Shown here: positions 25,701 through 40,700 of the stretch, one piece after another | How the letters are laid out: each line of letters starts with the position of its first letter | How positions within the stretch are numbered: position 1 is the first letter of the stretch | Source: Helopsaltes ochotensis | Lineage: Eukaryota > Chordata > Aves > Passeriformes > Locustellidae | Direction: 5' to 3' | Assembly: GCA_013400155.1 (NCBI GenBank) | Contig: VXBM01000240.1 | Location: 711,533-775,532, forward strand | Length of the DNA: 64,000 nucleotides | The notes under the pieces: generated by a model | The model's input: only the letters and a program-made list of their open reading frames with translations | Databases searched by the model: none | Told to the model about the DNA's origin: nothing | Program-made: the position numbers and the translations under genes

Positions 25701-27464
25701 ATGGGAATGTAATTTACATTTATATACTCTCATCCAAAGAAACATGATTATCTACAGGGATTGATATCCCAAGTGGTGAATTATTGCATTAGGGACATGT
25801 ATGCAGCTCTTATGTACAGCCAGTGATAGGGTGAGTTTCTGGCACTGAGCAGTGGGATTTCAGTGCAGTCCAGTTCTGACTGGAACTGGAAAGATTGTGA
25901 GAGCTTCTGTATCAGTGTCTGAAGGGAAAATAAACAATACCCACTGAAGGGCTTTAAATGATGACAAATATGAGCAATAACTTAATAAAGAGCATTTGAA
26001 ACCCCCCACACATACATCCATATGCTGCAACTGCATTCCAACCTGTGTTCTTTGTCCCATAGGATCATAGGCACAGACTGGGAATATGTCTGCTCAGAGG
26101 CCACCTCTGCAGATCTGCAGTATCTGCCTGAACATGGGTAGCTCACTTCATTGTAAAACCAACCACAGTTTAAAAGCCCCAGCAACAATGCCACCATGAG
26201 CAAAATCAGGAGCAGAACTTCCACTGCAAGTTAATGGCAGTTCATCTCCATTTGGGTCACCAGCACCTCTCTAACCCAGACACCAAAGAACTCTTTGGCC
26301 ATGAGGAAATTTTATATCTGCTGGGGTATAAAACCCCTCCAGTCTAAAGCATGCAGTGCTGGAGTTTTGAGCCATAATGTGCCACTCTCTGGCCTCTGCC
26401 ACAGTGTAGTGCAGGCCGGCAGGCCAAGTGCCTTGGGAACACATCAGCTGTGGGGGAGGCTGGACACGCCACTGGAAGGACTGGCAGGTACGTACCAGAT
26501 GTGAGGGACTGTTGGGAAAGCAACATTCAAGCCAGCAAGGGCCACTGCTGGTGTGGCACAATCTGAATTGACTTTGTCATACTGAGGGGAAAACTGTGCT
26601 TTAGAAACCACTGGTAACAGCTGAGCTTTCAGAAAATCATAGCTGTTATTCAAATAAATTATATCTCCTGTGAAGAAGATGAATATTGCAGCTTAAAAAA
26701 AATTACTAGGGTGTTTGCTTTGACAACAAATTGAGTCAACCTGAGAAAGAAAACCCCCTTATGTTAAGCCTTAGGAAGTGGGCAGTGAATTGGCTAAGTG
26801 ATAGTTACACTGTTCAGAAGTCTGACTGTGCAAACCACTTCCTATGTATGCAATTTATACATAAAAAAAAAATGCTATTTTCTTCCTGGTATGGAAAAGT
26901 CTATTGACATTTCTGAGCTGCTATTTTTAAAAACAGCATGGCCATAAACCTGCAAACTGTTGAGCAACTTTTTTCTTTTAAAAATGGCTTTTAGCTTGAA
27001 AAATAAAATGCAGCAGAAAAAACAGCCACTAGTTTGATGATGAGAACAGAGAAAGAATGGTGGTGAGTCTCATCCAGGCTGGGTGACACTCACTCCTTCT
27101 ACAAAATGTAGAAAAAACCCTGACCTGGTGGGAATAAGGGCAGAGAATCTTGTAATAGCAGACTCCAAGCTGAAAGCACAACATATTAATTTTATAGAGG
27201 CAAATCTCCTGTTCTGTTTAAGGAAGTCTCCAGCATAGCTTTTGCCCAAGCCCAGTTTGTGAAGAAGAACGTGCCAGCACAGGCATTTATATACATACAT
27301 ACACATACACGCACATAGTTAAGATAGAGATATATCTATATAGAAGTGAAAGTGAAGATCTGTAAGTAGATGTTAGTAACAGTGAGTCTCCCTGACATCT
27401 TTACCAGGAACTTTTTAGAAAGCAAGAATATGGCCTAGAATATTATACAATATTATCAGAAACT
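19756..27464. other. Intergenic region between convergent SLC2A13 and REDIC1
   Basis: No gene is recognised. Base composition rises to moderately GC-rich at about 22.6-24.6 kb. Two longish open frames there (22889-23542 and 23542-24129, + strand) have no codon-level or motif resemblance to any family I know. Some AT-rich stretches (for example 25.2-25.8 kb) have the look of conserved noncoding sequence, but that cannot be judged from one genome. A short CATA/TATA-type run lies at about 27290-27345. Confidence 0.6.
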
Positions 27465-28145
27465 TTTATTTGTTGTGATTTGTAACTTCACACAAATACT
27501 GAAATGAAGAGGCAAGTAGTTCAGATTTTCAATTTGCAGACAGAATACAGAAACACATGAAAGATTTTTTGGATTAACAGCCAGAAGATGAATGAATGAA
27601 TCTGCTATGTAAGGAAAATTGAGCATTTTAAAAAATAGCTCTTTTGAAATTACATTCTATTCTATGTGTGCAGATGTACATTTTCTGTTGTTTCCCATTT
27701 TTGTGTTTAGTATGAACACATGAAAAAGGAAAGTTTTTCTATTAAAATGGGCGAGAATCAGACAATGGCTCTGAACTCAGAGCCACACTAAATATGTTTT
27801 GAAGTAGAACAACATCTTCCCATTACCTTAAAAGAAATGTAGTCAATCAATTCCAAACTGCAGAATCTTAGGAATATATGGTGAGGAAGACAATATAATT
27901 CCTAATGTTTGCCTAATTCACTAGGCTATTGTAAAATCCTTTGTTAATAGATGGATATCTATAGAAACCCATACTTTGAGATAGCACTGGGTAGACAGAA
28001 ATCCATAATTTTTTGATAGTTAAAGCAAACAAACAGTAAAAGTATCTTTTGCCTAACCATGCTAGAAGAATCACAATATGCCAACTGAACGAAATACACC
28101 GAGAACAGGACAAAAATTATTGTGTTTCTTACATGCCATAGCTGA
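27465..28145 (-). other. REDIC1: Probable REDIC1 3'UTR
   Basis: This is minus-strand sequence downstream of the REDIC1 stop. The nearest canonical AATAAA on the minus strand is at 27465-27470 (TTTATT on +), giving a 3'UTR of roughly 680 bases. No coding potential is seen. The choice of polyadenylation site is inferred from the hexamer alone. Confidence 0.35.
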
Positions 28146-28739
28146 TCACTGCTTATCTCTCTCCTTCATTTTATCAATGTAGTTCAGCACCTCTAGGGTC
28201 CTGCTGCCAGCCAAACTCAGGTACTCTGCCTCAGAAGAGAAGGCAGCCGTGGGCTGCAGCACCTCCTGAGCTGGCTGTGTGAGCTCTCCTGCGGTGTCGG
28301 CAGTGCTGGGAGGAGGGACCCCACCTGGGCTGCGGGCAGCGGGGAGGGATCCCCCACATCTGCACACCCTCAAGGTGCCACACTGGGTGCCCACTTCCAC
28401 CTTCTCTATTTCTGTCACAGAGCCCTCGGCCTGCGACCAAACATCGCACCTGGGGCTGCAAGTGACATGCTCTCTCTTAAGGATGCGGTGTGATGGGCCC
28501 TGAGACAGGGCTGTGTGGGTTTTATTTTCCTGCTCTGTGGCACAAAAATTACAGTCTTTCTCCTGAAGATTATTTGCTTCTTCTCTTGCCAAAGTACTGC
28601 TGGGCTGCATACACACACTCTGAGTGTGAGAGCTCTTGGGGGCCTCTCTTCTTGCTGAGGCTGAGAACAGGTTGGCATCATATGCCTTCAAGGACTGTTC
28701 ATTCAGATATTCCTTCTTTTTGGCTGTGTCTTCTTCAGA
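28146..28739 (-). CDS. REDIC1: REDIC1 terminal coding exon 13
   Basis: The acceptor CAAACAG is followed by SEEDTAKKKEYLNEQSLKAY and 197 codons in all, to TGA at 28146-28148. The region around residues 600-625 (RCDVWSQAEGSVTEIEKVEV then GTQC) aligns with the mammalian RCDAGIQTES...VDVGTQC segment. The exon is locally GC-rich compared with the others. Confidence 0.94.
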   Translation of the reverse strand, partial: SEEDTAKKKEYLNEQSLKAYDANLFSASARREAPKSSHTQSVCMQPSSTLAREEANNLQEKDCNFCATEQENKTHTALSQGPSHRILKREHVTCSPRCDVWSQAEGSVTEIEKVEVGTQCGTLRVCRCGGSLPAARSPGGVPPPSTADTAGELTQPAQEVLQPTAAFSSEAEYLSLAGSRTLEVLNYIDKMKERDKQ

Positions 28740-31700
28740 CTGTTTGAACAGAATTTTGCAATTGCAACTGTTCAAATAGTTCATTAACTAAGGACTAAAG
28801 TAATGACTTGCTAATAACTAAGTGAAATAAACAGAAAGGCCAGAACTGTCTGGTTTGGGTTGTTTGCAGGTTCTTTCATTCCTTCTCCAAGGATGTACTT
28901 CTGGCTCTTGGCGAACAGAAGGTGGCCAAGGCAGACCTTCACTCTCAATTTATACCCTTACACCATGGCATTTTTGTGTTCAAGAATGACTGAAAACACA
29001 GCGTGTTCAAATCATTCTGCTTTACTAGCATGTAATGTAAGGCAGCTATATGTACAGGAGGAGCATAGAACATTGCTTAGCATCTTCCCATAGTCACGCT
29101 ACTGTAATTCCACAAGGCCAGTCATTATCAAGAGAACAGACCACATGTCTGTCAAACTACTTAGGAAAATTTACAGCTAACAATTCCTTGTCCTCATCAC
29201 ACATGAAGTTCTATCGCACAAAACAAAATGAGATTCGAGCTACATCCACCCTTAGGTGCACTCGGGCATAGAGATATAATTCAAATAAAGCCCTGCCAGA
29301 CCACAAGGGTTTACTCACTGTGTCAGGACTAGAGCTCAAATAGCTCTCAGTCTGCCTTGGAGAGTAACTGTGAGACTGGCTGCTGAGTGGTGACTCCACA
29401 TCTCGAAATATTGGATGAAAGAAAAGAAAGGTTACTCACCAAACACTCTCCAAAGATCCAACTCTCAAATACAGCATCTAGAATTAAACATTACTATTTC
29501 TGATGCAGTTTTAAGATACTGTTTAAAGAACAAAATGTTAGCAAGGTCAATCTAGTTCTTAGCTAGTTCTTCTCTTCTCAGATCAATATATCTTAACAGA
29601 GTTTGTGAGATGGGTCCCCCAAAGCCTCAGCTGTGCTGTTAATCAGCAGCAGAACTGTGCTACCCAAAAGGAGGAGAGACTCTGGAGACCACAGCCTGCA
29701 AGAGAACACAGCAGACTCCATGTGCACACTGGTTGCCATACAAGTTACATATTTCTGTCTTGGAGGCCCCAGAGAGATCTTCTGCTCTGAAATGCGGCCA
29801 GCACAGCTGACCCTACAGCTACTGAGGAAGTATGAAGGAGTAGGATTGCCTAGCTTACGCCCCTCCCTCTGTCCACATGTGGCATGACAGCATAGGGTCT
29901 ACTGGAAGAGGATATCTCTTCAAGGACAAGCAAACACAGCTAATTCTTAGTTACCTGGTAATGCTAGTTGTCGTTTTACAGTGCTGTGTGAATCAGGAAT
30001 ACAAGCCCTCATCAAAGTTAACATCCTAAAAAGATCATTCTCTCTGGCTTTAAAAGCAACTGTTTCAGTTTAACATGCAGAGAAAAAAAAATTAAATGAT
30101 AATGTGTAAATAGTACTAACCCGTCTCTGTGTCATGAAGGTACGAACTCAGTCCAAATTTATACCTTTTCTCTTGTGCTGTTGTGAACTGTTAAAAATAA
30201 TAAGGTATTAATAGTGAGGGTTCAGCTGGATAGCATCTCAGATTAAGAGAGGAACATTCAGTTTCTGCTTTACATAAAGGAGTCACTGCACTGTACTACA
30301 AATTATTTTAAGAGGTATTTTTATCCCTGAGTAGTACCATATGTGGCTTCTACAGGAAAGACATCTGAAACACTTTTTACATGTATAGTGGCAGAAAGCT
30401 CCTTTATAATCTGAAACATACTGCATATAATGTCTGGGCATTGCCTGCAGAACTTGATCCTAAGTGTTGATGGGTAACTTACCCAATGTCTTTCAGGCAT
30501 CAGCTAAGGTGTGAATGAAACCATGTGAACTGTGGACCTGCAGGGGTTGTCTATCCTACATCACTAGAAGCAGCAGTTCTTTCAGAATTCCTTTTATAAA
30601 CCATGATGGAAAAGAAGCTTCCATGGTAGTTAATTCAGTTTCTAACTGTTGTGGACAATCCTTCTCCACCTCATGAATCAAATGAATCATGCAAACTGTG
30701 GGTTTGACAAAAATACATCTTTTTATAAGTTACCTCTTTAAATACAAAGAGATGGTTCTGATTCCAGGCTGTTTCTTTCACAGACTTTTCATCACTGAGG
30801 AATGCAAACACAAAGTTCTCTGGTAAGTGATTTTCCCCCAGTATTTTTATTTTCTTTCTAAGTTAAAGTCCTTGCTGGTGACTTTTAAATTTTTATTTTG
30901 TCTTCAGTAACTGTTAAATGGTTCCCACTACTAAGATCACTGGACTTATCTCTGAGCCTGAGATTTAACACCAAGAATATATTTTTCATAAACTTCACTT
31001 CTTTTGAAATGCAAAGTAAAATTGAAGCAATGACAGAAGATAGTGCAGTGTTGTAAAATGGAAGGTGCTGTGTATCAGTCTTTGAAAAACAAGTCTTTAG
31101 TAAAACACAGAGCACTCACATAGCCCAGGGAAGACACTTGCTCTGTAGCCAGTGGAATGAGACAGAGTACTTTAAAGGACAAGCCAGATCAACAGCTTAA
31201 CTTCAGGAACTCCAAACTGTCCCATGGAGCAGTATTTCTGTGTACTTATTTTGGGCAGATACACAGAGTCATAATGGGCTTACCTGTGCATAAATTCTTT
31301 CATATTATACAGTACTATTTTCACTGAGAAAACTTGACTCCTCAGTAATACTGTTGAGAATACAGTTATACTGTTGCCTTCCTGTGCTCTTGGCAGGATT
31401 TCTCCAATTCAGCAAGGTCTCTGCAGTTATTACTAGTTAATAGATTGGTAATTTCCATGAAACTCACCTTTTTTTTCTTGAATAATACTGCATATTCTCC
31501 TTTAAGCTATTCTGCTGATCATGGTGATAAGCAAATGTCTCTAAAATTAAAAAAAAAAAAACCAACCTTGATTTTGAAGTGCAATACACTACACGCAATT
31601 TGAATATAAAAGTTTCTGTCTAGTTTTTAAAATAATTTAAATAGTTGGATTTAAAATTATGTGACTGCATTCTGAAGATTCATTACATTTTCAGTTGGGG

Positions 31701-34700
31701 CAGATACATCTCTGGTTATAAGAACATATGTCTTTAAAAGGGAATACAACCCAGAATATATATTCTTAAAATATGACACGCACCAAATTTTTCAAGGTTT
31801 GCTCTTTTTTCTTTCTTTTCACAGGATATGAAGTAGTGCTGTCCCTCATGGCAGTTCTGCAGATGGGTTTTATGAAGTCCACTGGTTTCCTTGTAGCTTG
31901 ACATGTTACTTTTAAGGAAAACCTGTTCTGGAGCTGTGAAAATGCCTTCAAGGTGTCTGTCCACAGAATTTTCTTTTGCACTGATTGTAGGATAAAACCT
32001 TCTAGTGTCATAAGAATAATTTCTGTTGGTAATTTGATTTCTAATGTCAGGAACAGTGAAAAAAATGTCAATATTGCTTTGGTTAGAAAAAGGATTAAAT
32101 TGCTTTGTGGAAGGATTATTATGGCTTGGTTGACACTCATCTTCAAATAGTGCCAGAAAGGAACAACCACTTCCATCTTGGGGACTTTTCAGTTCTGCAG
32201 TTTCTTTCACAACATCAAATATTGATTCTTTTATTCTTTCACAGTTTTCTGATTCATTACTGGCTATTATCACCGGAATTTTCCTGGCAGAATTCATGCG
32301 GTCTTGCCTGGGGGTCGGCAATGAGGTGTAACAGGGGTAGAAAAGAAAAAAAAAATTTGCTGAGTACACAAATAAGCAAAATACTGACTGTCAACACAAC
32401 ACTTCATGATAATGTGATGATAAAAATCTCAAAAACTTCACTGCTCATGATATTTGATTTTGTCCTAAATATACAGTATTTCAACTGGAAAAGTGTATAT
32501 TTATTATGTTATTTAGAGTAAGAATGTTTTAAAAAGGGTTCTATTTCTTAATGTCTCCAAATATACAAAGCCATGAAGCACATCTTCCTGGACAGGGAAC
32601 TGTGATTTATAAAATCAGCCACAGTATGTCACTGCTGCTCCACCAGCTGACGAAAGGCAGCCACTTCGGGGAGAAAAAGAAAAAGGAGGGAAAATAAATA
32701 AAGAGGAAGATAGTTCCTTCCATTCATAGAAGCTGTTTGCTTAAGAATATATTTCTCTTCCATACTGAAAGCCCATAACAAGTGACTTTCATTTGTACTT
32801 GAAATCAGTAATCCTGATTCAACACAGAATTTTTCTGTTCCAGTGTCAGGAGGCCCGTCAGACATTTTGTTATGCCCCTACTTCCCTACACCACTTCTGA
32901 GAGTAGTGGTTTTGAAGATTTTATCATGTGAGCATCATGGACATGAAAGCTATCATGCTTTCACTTACTTGGCTCTTAATCTAACATTTTCACTGTTTTA
33001 TTTCCATTTATTTCTAGATCTGCTGATTGACCTTTCAGAAAGTCTGAGCAAAAAGTTGAGATTCTTCTGAAGGGCAGAAATCTGGCAAAAAAGCCATTCA
33101 AAAAAGCCCTTTCATTAAACTGTTCTGAGCAAAGCTATCAATAGAACTTGAAAACTGAAATGTAGTACAGAAAACTCTTACTGGAGAAAAGGCCTGTGGT
33201 ATTTTGATCAGCAAATACTTGGAACCAAATAAATTCTATGGAACTTAAATGAGAAACTAATTTCCTCTAGTTACAGAAACCTCACCAGGACAGTGTTAGG
33301 AGGCTAAACACACCAGAGTTTATTCCTGAAGGTACTTGGATAGATCTACATGAGGAAGGTAAAACCATTTTGTGAAGCAATTCAGAGAGTCTTTCTCAAC
33401 TCCAGCTGAATTATTTTGTAATGCAAAGTGAAATTTAAGAGTAGATGAGGAAATATGACATGAAAACTTTTAATTCATATTTAATAACCTTGACGTACCA
33501 CAGCTCTCAGAATTATGCACACTGATTACCTCATCAGTATGTTACATTAAACAATTGTATAAATTTACACTCTACTTTTCACATACAGTGAAAGAAACTC
33601 CCTTCACAGAAGAATTGTGATCTCGTGAGGTATAAGAATTTATGGCTACAGTGGATGAAAATAAAACAAGGACAATACAAAGAAATGGATTTGAAGAGCA
33701 GTTGGAAAGGAGGTGTTGTTAGTGACCCATGAATGGGTGTAGAAGATAAGAGGATGTGACATAAGCAGATGAGTGCAGGCCTGATAGCTGGTGGAGAAAT
33801 GAGAGATGTAGGTGAGATAAGGTTATATGGAGCTCAGTGTGAATACATTAATTGGGAATTCACTCAGACAAGGTGAATGCTATGTTCATTTTAGGTTTTG
33901 CTGGAGAAAGCCAGGAGAAGCTACAAGAAGAGTAGAAGTTAAGGTGGCTTCCTTAACATATCTGTAGTCCCTTAACTGATGTGTTTAGTTATTATTTGGC
34001 CAGTGAGTTTATGGGTCACTTGACACTCCCCCAGCAAACAGGCTGCAGGCACTTCAGGAACAGCAAAATACTGTATGGCCTTTTTATGTCTCTATCCAGC
34101 CTAAGCTAGAGATGGACAGGAACTTTCAACTAAATGGCAAACTTATGGAACAGGAATAAAATAAGATTAGCTATATAAGACCTCTAGGTCCAAGGGAGAG
34201 CCTCTGGAAGGAAATTGAAATAAAATGTTCAGTACAAATGAGTCTGGCCCTAAATCATCTGTGATTTAAGATTTTTTTATCAGCACATACAAAAAGAAAT
34301 ATATTTTTCATTTCCATCCATTCTTTTAAAAACAAAGTGTATATTCTTACAGAAGTATTACTGAATCAATTACAGGGAAAAAAGAAAGCTATAGTAGGAT
34401 GACACATGAAAGAGAACGAAAGAAAATGCCTTGTTCCTGGAATCCCTAGTATAAATAATGTAGGTGCAGATGCTCAATTACTATTGCATCAAGATCATCA
34501 GAAAAGCACTTGTAAGTGCCCAGAACTAATAACACCTGGGGCAGCTTCCCCCTCCTCATGGCCTTTTAGTAAATTTGTGCTATCATTCAAGGTGAATTCA
34601 GCAACACTATCATGTCTGTGATAGTGCAAAAAATAGATCATGGTTCCAAATGCCTACCCAAAATTCAGATTTTGTTGCCTTTCAGCAAATTTAAATAGCT

Positions 34701-37700
34701 TTGTATGTTTAGTATTTCCATTTGATTTCAATTTCTATTAGAAAAAGTCAGTGAAAAAAACCAAAGGTTCATATTATTTTAGTATTTTTCTTAATTAAAC
34801 TTGACTGTTGTTTCTTTCATTAATGTAAAATCATTGCCTACCTGTCAAATGGCTTCAACAGTTCCTGAGGCACTGTATCAGACGTTCTAAAAATAAACTG
34901 GCTTGGAGGTTTTGTATTCCAAGGGTCTTGATCAAAGCTGTTTCCTGGCTGAGAAAACAGTAGAAGCTGTCAAACTGTGAATATACATAATTGTTACAGT
35001 CTTTAAAACTTTCAGCTTGGGTTTCCAAACAATATAAATATTTTTGAACCGTTTTTATTTCTTTATATCTTTACAGCAAAAGCCCAAACCTCCTTACAGC
35101 CCAACAGTTGCCAAACAAACTTTAGCCAACAGATAGCTACTTTGAGCATGACAGTAACAGACAGTTTTTTCTCATCCTACTGTCCATTCATCTGGTTCAC
35201 AGCTGCCCATTTTGGGTACTAGAATCTCATGGGAAGCTTCATCAAAAGCCTTCCTAAAGTCAAATAAAATAATGCCTGCTGTTCTCTCTAATTCCCAGAG
35301 CTAATTCCATCACAGAAAGCAATTAGGTCCACCAGGCAGAGTATGACCTTGGAAAATCTGATGGCTGTTTGCAGACACCCTCTTGCTCCTCATGTACCTT
35401 GGAATTGCCTCTGAGATCTTAGCTCCTTAATCCTTCAATCCTTCCAGGGACAGAGGCAAGACGATGCTTCCCCAGAGCATGCTTACATTTTTGCAGATGG
35501 ACATAACATTTGTATATTTCTTCTCACTGGGCAGCTTCTCTGATCACCACAGCCTTACAAGGGTGATAAATACCTGTAGTATCATCCAACACCCTGAATA
35601 TACTTGGTTGGACTCTGTCCAGTCTCATACATTTTTCCATGTCCAGGTTACAGTGGATTCTCTACCTTGTTTCTTCCCTACTGTTTCGTAAAACTGCCCA
35701 CAACTTCTGACTGCACTTTAAGATGAGCCAGAGAGCAGATCTTGTCTGAAAAACTTGAAGAAAGGTAGTGTTTGAGTGCCTCAGGCTATTCCATGTCCTT
35801 TGTCACTAGGTCTCAACTCTATTTAGCAGCGGACAGCATTTTCCTTGGTTTCCTTCCTTTGATAACACACCTATAGAAGTCCTCATTGCTGTTCTTCTCA
35901 CCCATTGTGATTTTCAGCGCTGACCATCCTAATGCCATCCCTCCAAACTGAGGGGATGCCTCTGTCTTCTTCCTGGGTTGCCCATCCCTCCTTGCACACT
36001 TCCTTTTTGCATTTGACCTCAGTCACGAGTTCCCTGATTCAGCCAAACTGGCCTCCAGAATCTAATCATTCTCTTGCACATAGACTGTCCTTGTGTTTTG
36101 AAAACATATTTCTTGGGCTTCTTTGCTCTTCAGGTCAGCTTCCTGTGGGTTTTGGCCTACTCATTCCCTGAACAACCCATCATCTGCCCTGCTGAAACTC
36201 CTGGAGCATTTCTTCCTCACTTACCTCAGGACTTCAGAATACCATTGGTGAAACACGTAGAATTTGTTTTATTATTTGCAATGAATAATATAGTTGCTAA
36301 AAATAAAGCATATTATATTTGCTATCACTTTTCTAAGGAAGATTCTTTTAAGAATCACAAACTTAGCAAAAAGAAAAAATAGTAGCATGCATCAGAACAA
36401 AAAACTTTCAATTGTTTCTTAAGAGTCAAGAGTTAAACAGCAGAGCACTGAGAATACTGTAAGAACCAGAAAACTCACCGAGACATTAAAAAATAAAAAA
36501 TTAGGTCATGAGATCACCTGGGATCATGCAACACCCAGTTGCTCTAACTGTATGTTTAAGAAAGCTGTATTTCTAACTATAATATATTACAATTTTCTTT
36601 AACCAAATTTACAAGCCAGAAACAAAAGAAAGCCATTAGTATGTAACTAATTCTCTCTCTGCAGATATCAGCAATACTGAGAGCTCAGTGAAAAAAAGCT
36701 CAAGCTGAGCTTATTTCAGAACAATGAAATAAATATATTTTTACATACAGAATATTCATTGCCAGCAGCCTACAAAACGTGTTGATCAATCATAATTATG
36801 GTCACCGTTACACTAGTTTTACACACCATATACACAACATAAAGATAGTTTAAAATAATTGTACAAAAGTAAAACATTAACCAAACCTGGATTTGCAGCT
36901 TCTTTTCATAGATCTGTTCCCAAATGTTGCCCATTAGGTCTGTGTTGAAGTTTTCTTCTGAAAGCTGAGTACAGTTAGAGAACTGAAAACCAGAGGTTGA
37001 CGATGGACAAGCACTAAAAACTCTTGCCATGTTGTCTTCATTTTCCATACTAGAATCAACATTGCCTAATGCTGTTACTTGTGACAGCTAGACAAAACAT
37101 AACAGAGAGATTTTTATTTGTCTAAAACTGTTTTGATTTAAGTATAAAGTTCAAAGTAATCAAGCCATTACATATCTTTTACATCTTTGCACATAAACCA
37201 CAAAGAAGAGAAAATTTTCTACATTCTGATATGACTTTTTATGAAAAACTTAAGGCAATAAGGGCTTATTTCAGGGAAACATCTAAGTACCTACTTAATC
37301 TAAAGCATGTACACAAATGTATCCTGAGGAGTGATGGATATAAATACATTTTTAGCTTTTTTTTTCAAGAAACATGTAAGCAGTAGCAGGAAAATAATTT
37401 ATCATAGTCTTAACATAGTCTTAAAGAGAAAGAAGGCTTCATGTGTTTCACTACCCATGAGATTTGGCCACTCTTTGAAAAATCACTTTAAAAATCACCT
37501 AAAAATACACTTAATTACTGCACATTTTTAGTCTTTTATCATACGAACAATAAACTTACATTATGCTGGTATTTTACTTTTTCTGAGAGATGCTGTCTTC
37601 TGCTATCCAAAATTTGCTTTTGTAACCTTGTAAAAGGAATTAAAACAGCCTATGAAATACAAGATCCAAAAGATTAAAATGTTCTGAGTATTAATTTCAA

Positions 37701-40700
37701 AAAAAAACCTTATGAATATTTTCCACACATCTTAAAACAGCCTGATTCTTAGGCAGTTATGAGAAGCCTGTCTGTGAGTTGGTCACTTTAGGGTGTCCAA
37801 AGCTGGATGAGGAAACAGTGTAACTGGGTAATGCTGTTTGAATAACCTGCTCCTTGAGATAAACTTAGTGTATGTACCTGACATGAGTACAGACACATAA
37901 CCTTTTTAAAAAAAAAGGCTTCATGTGCAGTTTTTTATTCAGAATTTATTAATTACTGTCTCACAGGAAGAGTATCACTGGAATGACAGAAGTGGTTGTG
38001 AAACTTCTTTCTTTACAATGGTATGTTTATGTTTTCTTAATACCCCAAATGTTAAGATATCGTGAAATACCTGTCCCAGAACTTCACTATTGCATAACTA
38101 TTGCCTATTTTATACAAGTACCTGCTCTGGAGATCATCTAAGTTTGACTTATGCTGTGTACGTAGGGGTGACATGGGAAGCTCTAAGTTATGTCTCCTGA
38201 TAGGTTTTTTTTCATCTTCAGTGATATCAACGTGGACTGGCTTCCTCATGTTCTCTGCAATGAATGTATTTGGTACGTCAGTGCTGGGCTTGGAGAAAGT
38301 TTTGAGGTTCCTGAAGTTTCATTAGAATACAAAAGCTGTTGTTCCAGAATTTTTAATCCATTTAAAGTAATATTTGTTTCTTTCTTTGCAACTAACAATA
38401 CAAAAATTCTATTCTAAATGGCATGATAGTATAAAATTATTTAGTCACCACCGTGTGTGTATGGGCTCTGTTGCCTTTCTCAGTCACCTTCTACTCTTTT
38501 GAGCAAAGGACAAAAAATGTTCAATAATCTGGTTTATGAATATGTCACAGATGACAAGAATCATAGAATCATTTAGGTTGAAGAAGACCTATAAGATCAT
38601 TGAATTCAACCATTAAACCAGCATTGCCAAGTCCACCATTCAGCCATATCCTTAAGTATCACCTCTACATTTAAAGAACTAGGACTCAAGTTTTAGTGAT
38701 GTTTCTTAAGATGTTTAATAATGGATTTTAAAAAAGATAATCTGGGTAGAATTGACAAGACTATTCCAAATGCCCCCCAAAGTTATGAAAAAGGCAGTGG
38801 ATGGGAAATAGACCCATTCAACAGCAAAGAGGAAAAGAAATGGATGAGGGGTAAAATTAATGAATAGAATGGGGAAGGTAGTAAGTGTGTGTAGTGGTTT
38901 AGAAATGGTATTCTCTAATTTAGTGTTCCCACTGAAACAGTTCAAATCATGTGCCACTCGCTCCCTCTTCCTTCTCCCTTATTTCCATCTCCCTCTCCAC
39001 TTCCTTCTCCCTCTCCCTGTCTCTGCAGCAGGATGGAGAGGAGAACTGGAGGCACAAAAGGTAAAGATCATGGGTTGAGATAAGACCAATTTACTGGAAA
39101 CAGCAATGAAATAAGAAACAATATTAATAACAGAGTGATGATTCCCAGGCAGGCGCTCACCACAGGGAGCACAACATTCCCTGGGCACTCACTTCCCTTC
39201 CTGCTACTCCTCTGGATGGGACTCCTTCCCCTGCAGCCCCCTGTGCCTGATGTGAGGAGGTGTAGAATCACCTCAGGGTCCTGGCCGTGCCTGTCCTGGC
39301 TACTGCAAATATTAACCCCGGCCTGGCCTGGAACCAGGACACTGCACAAGGCTTTAAAGATGAAGTAGTAAGGAGACAAGGTTATTTGAGTCCCTTTATG
39401 CCCTGACTTTTTATTCAGTCATAATTTTTGTATTTACGTACAGTTTTTGATTTTAAAAATAAAATAACATTTACTTGAGGGTTAAGTTGAAGAACTAAAA
39501 TAACAGCAGTAACAGTTAAGAATAACTAATTCTGAGAAGTCAAAATACCCAAAACTCACCAGTGTTGTCTTTTTTCGTTGATATCTGGTTAACCACATAT
39601 AGATTAAGAAGATCCAAACTGACTTCTGAACTTTTAGGAGATGATGCTTTCAGGAGTTTCATTTTTGACTTAAGTTTCTTTCTTTCAAAGTATTCCTTAG
39701 TTTTTTAAAGGAGAGAATAAGTTTTTGACAGAAGCTTCAACAATACATTACCAGGCTAGGTAATTATTTTGAAATTAGCAAGCAAGACTTAGCAAACTAT
39801 TTCTAATATACAAGCACATGGTTAAGTATCTCTGAATTCTCAGGTCCTGTTTGCTCTTAGTTTATTTATATTACCTTGAAAAAGAATGCAAATATAATTT
39901 GGTCACACTCAAAATAAATCATTGTTATCTTGATGCCAAAAATGTAGTCCTTAAATGCTCATTTCTTAAACTTTGTGTACATCCACTAAAATATTTCTTA
40001 AAATAAAAGATACCAAATGTGGCAAAGACAAGGTCCTAAAACAATTTAAAGGGACTTTTCAGAAAGCATTTAAGATAAGCAAAAAAATCAGCAAGATTAT
40101 GTACACCAGATGTGCCATCTATAATGACACAAAGAGTTTATTGTTCTCCAAATTTGTCTCTCTTGACAAAGAAAACAGTCTTCTNAAAAAAAAAAAAATA
40201 AAGGGAGGAAAAGATAAAAAAGAAAAGGCCCTAATTCAGAAAGAATTTTTGTTACACTGAATAAAAAGAGATATGACTGACACTTTGAATATACCAGGAC
40301 AATAATATAGGAAATAAACCCCTCCATTTTGCAGAGACTATTAATAACCATCCTAAAATCATTAAGTATAGCAGATGAATAAATAAACCCAGTAAGATTT
40401 TTTCTAAACAGAAGAAGGATATTGAAAACTAAAGGCTATGCCAAAACAAAATATAGCATTGGCTTTTCTTCTGAAATGTATTGCAGGTTACATGTAACTG
40501 ATATACCTAACATGTTCGTTGGTAACAATTTTCAGTATAATTTGTTATTATCTTTAGCTTTCTAGGATGATATTATCTATGGAAAGTATCTGTTCTTCAG
40601 TTACAACAAATATCTTTAGTAAGGTAAAATCATCCTGTGTACAAATCAACACTTCAAAACCCATGTTACTTTAGGATCTACACCCCTGAAATATAATCAC

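Noticed and set aside
35464..36382. Several 75-102 codon + frames in REDIC1 intron 6
   Set aside because: They are read on the wrong strand of a degraded CR1 and carry no protein signature.
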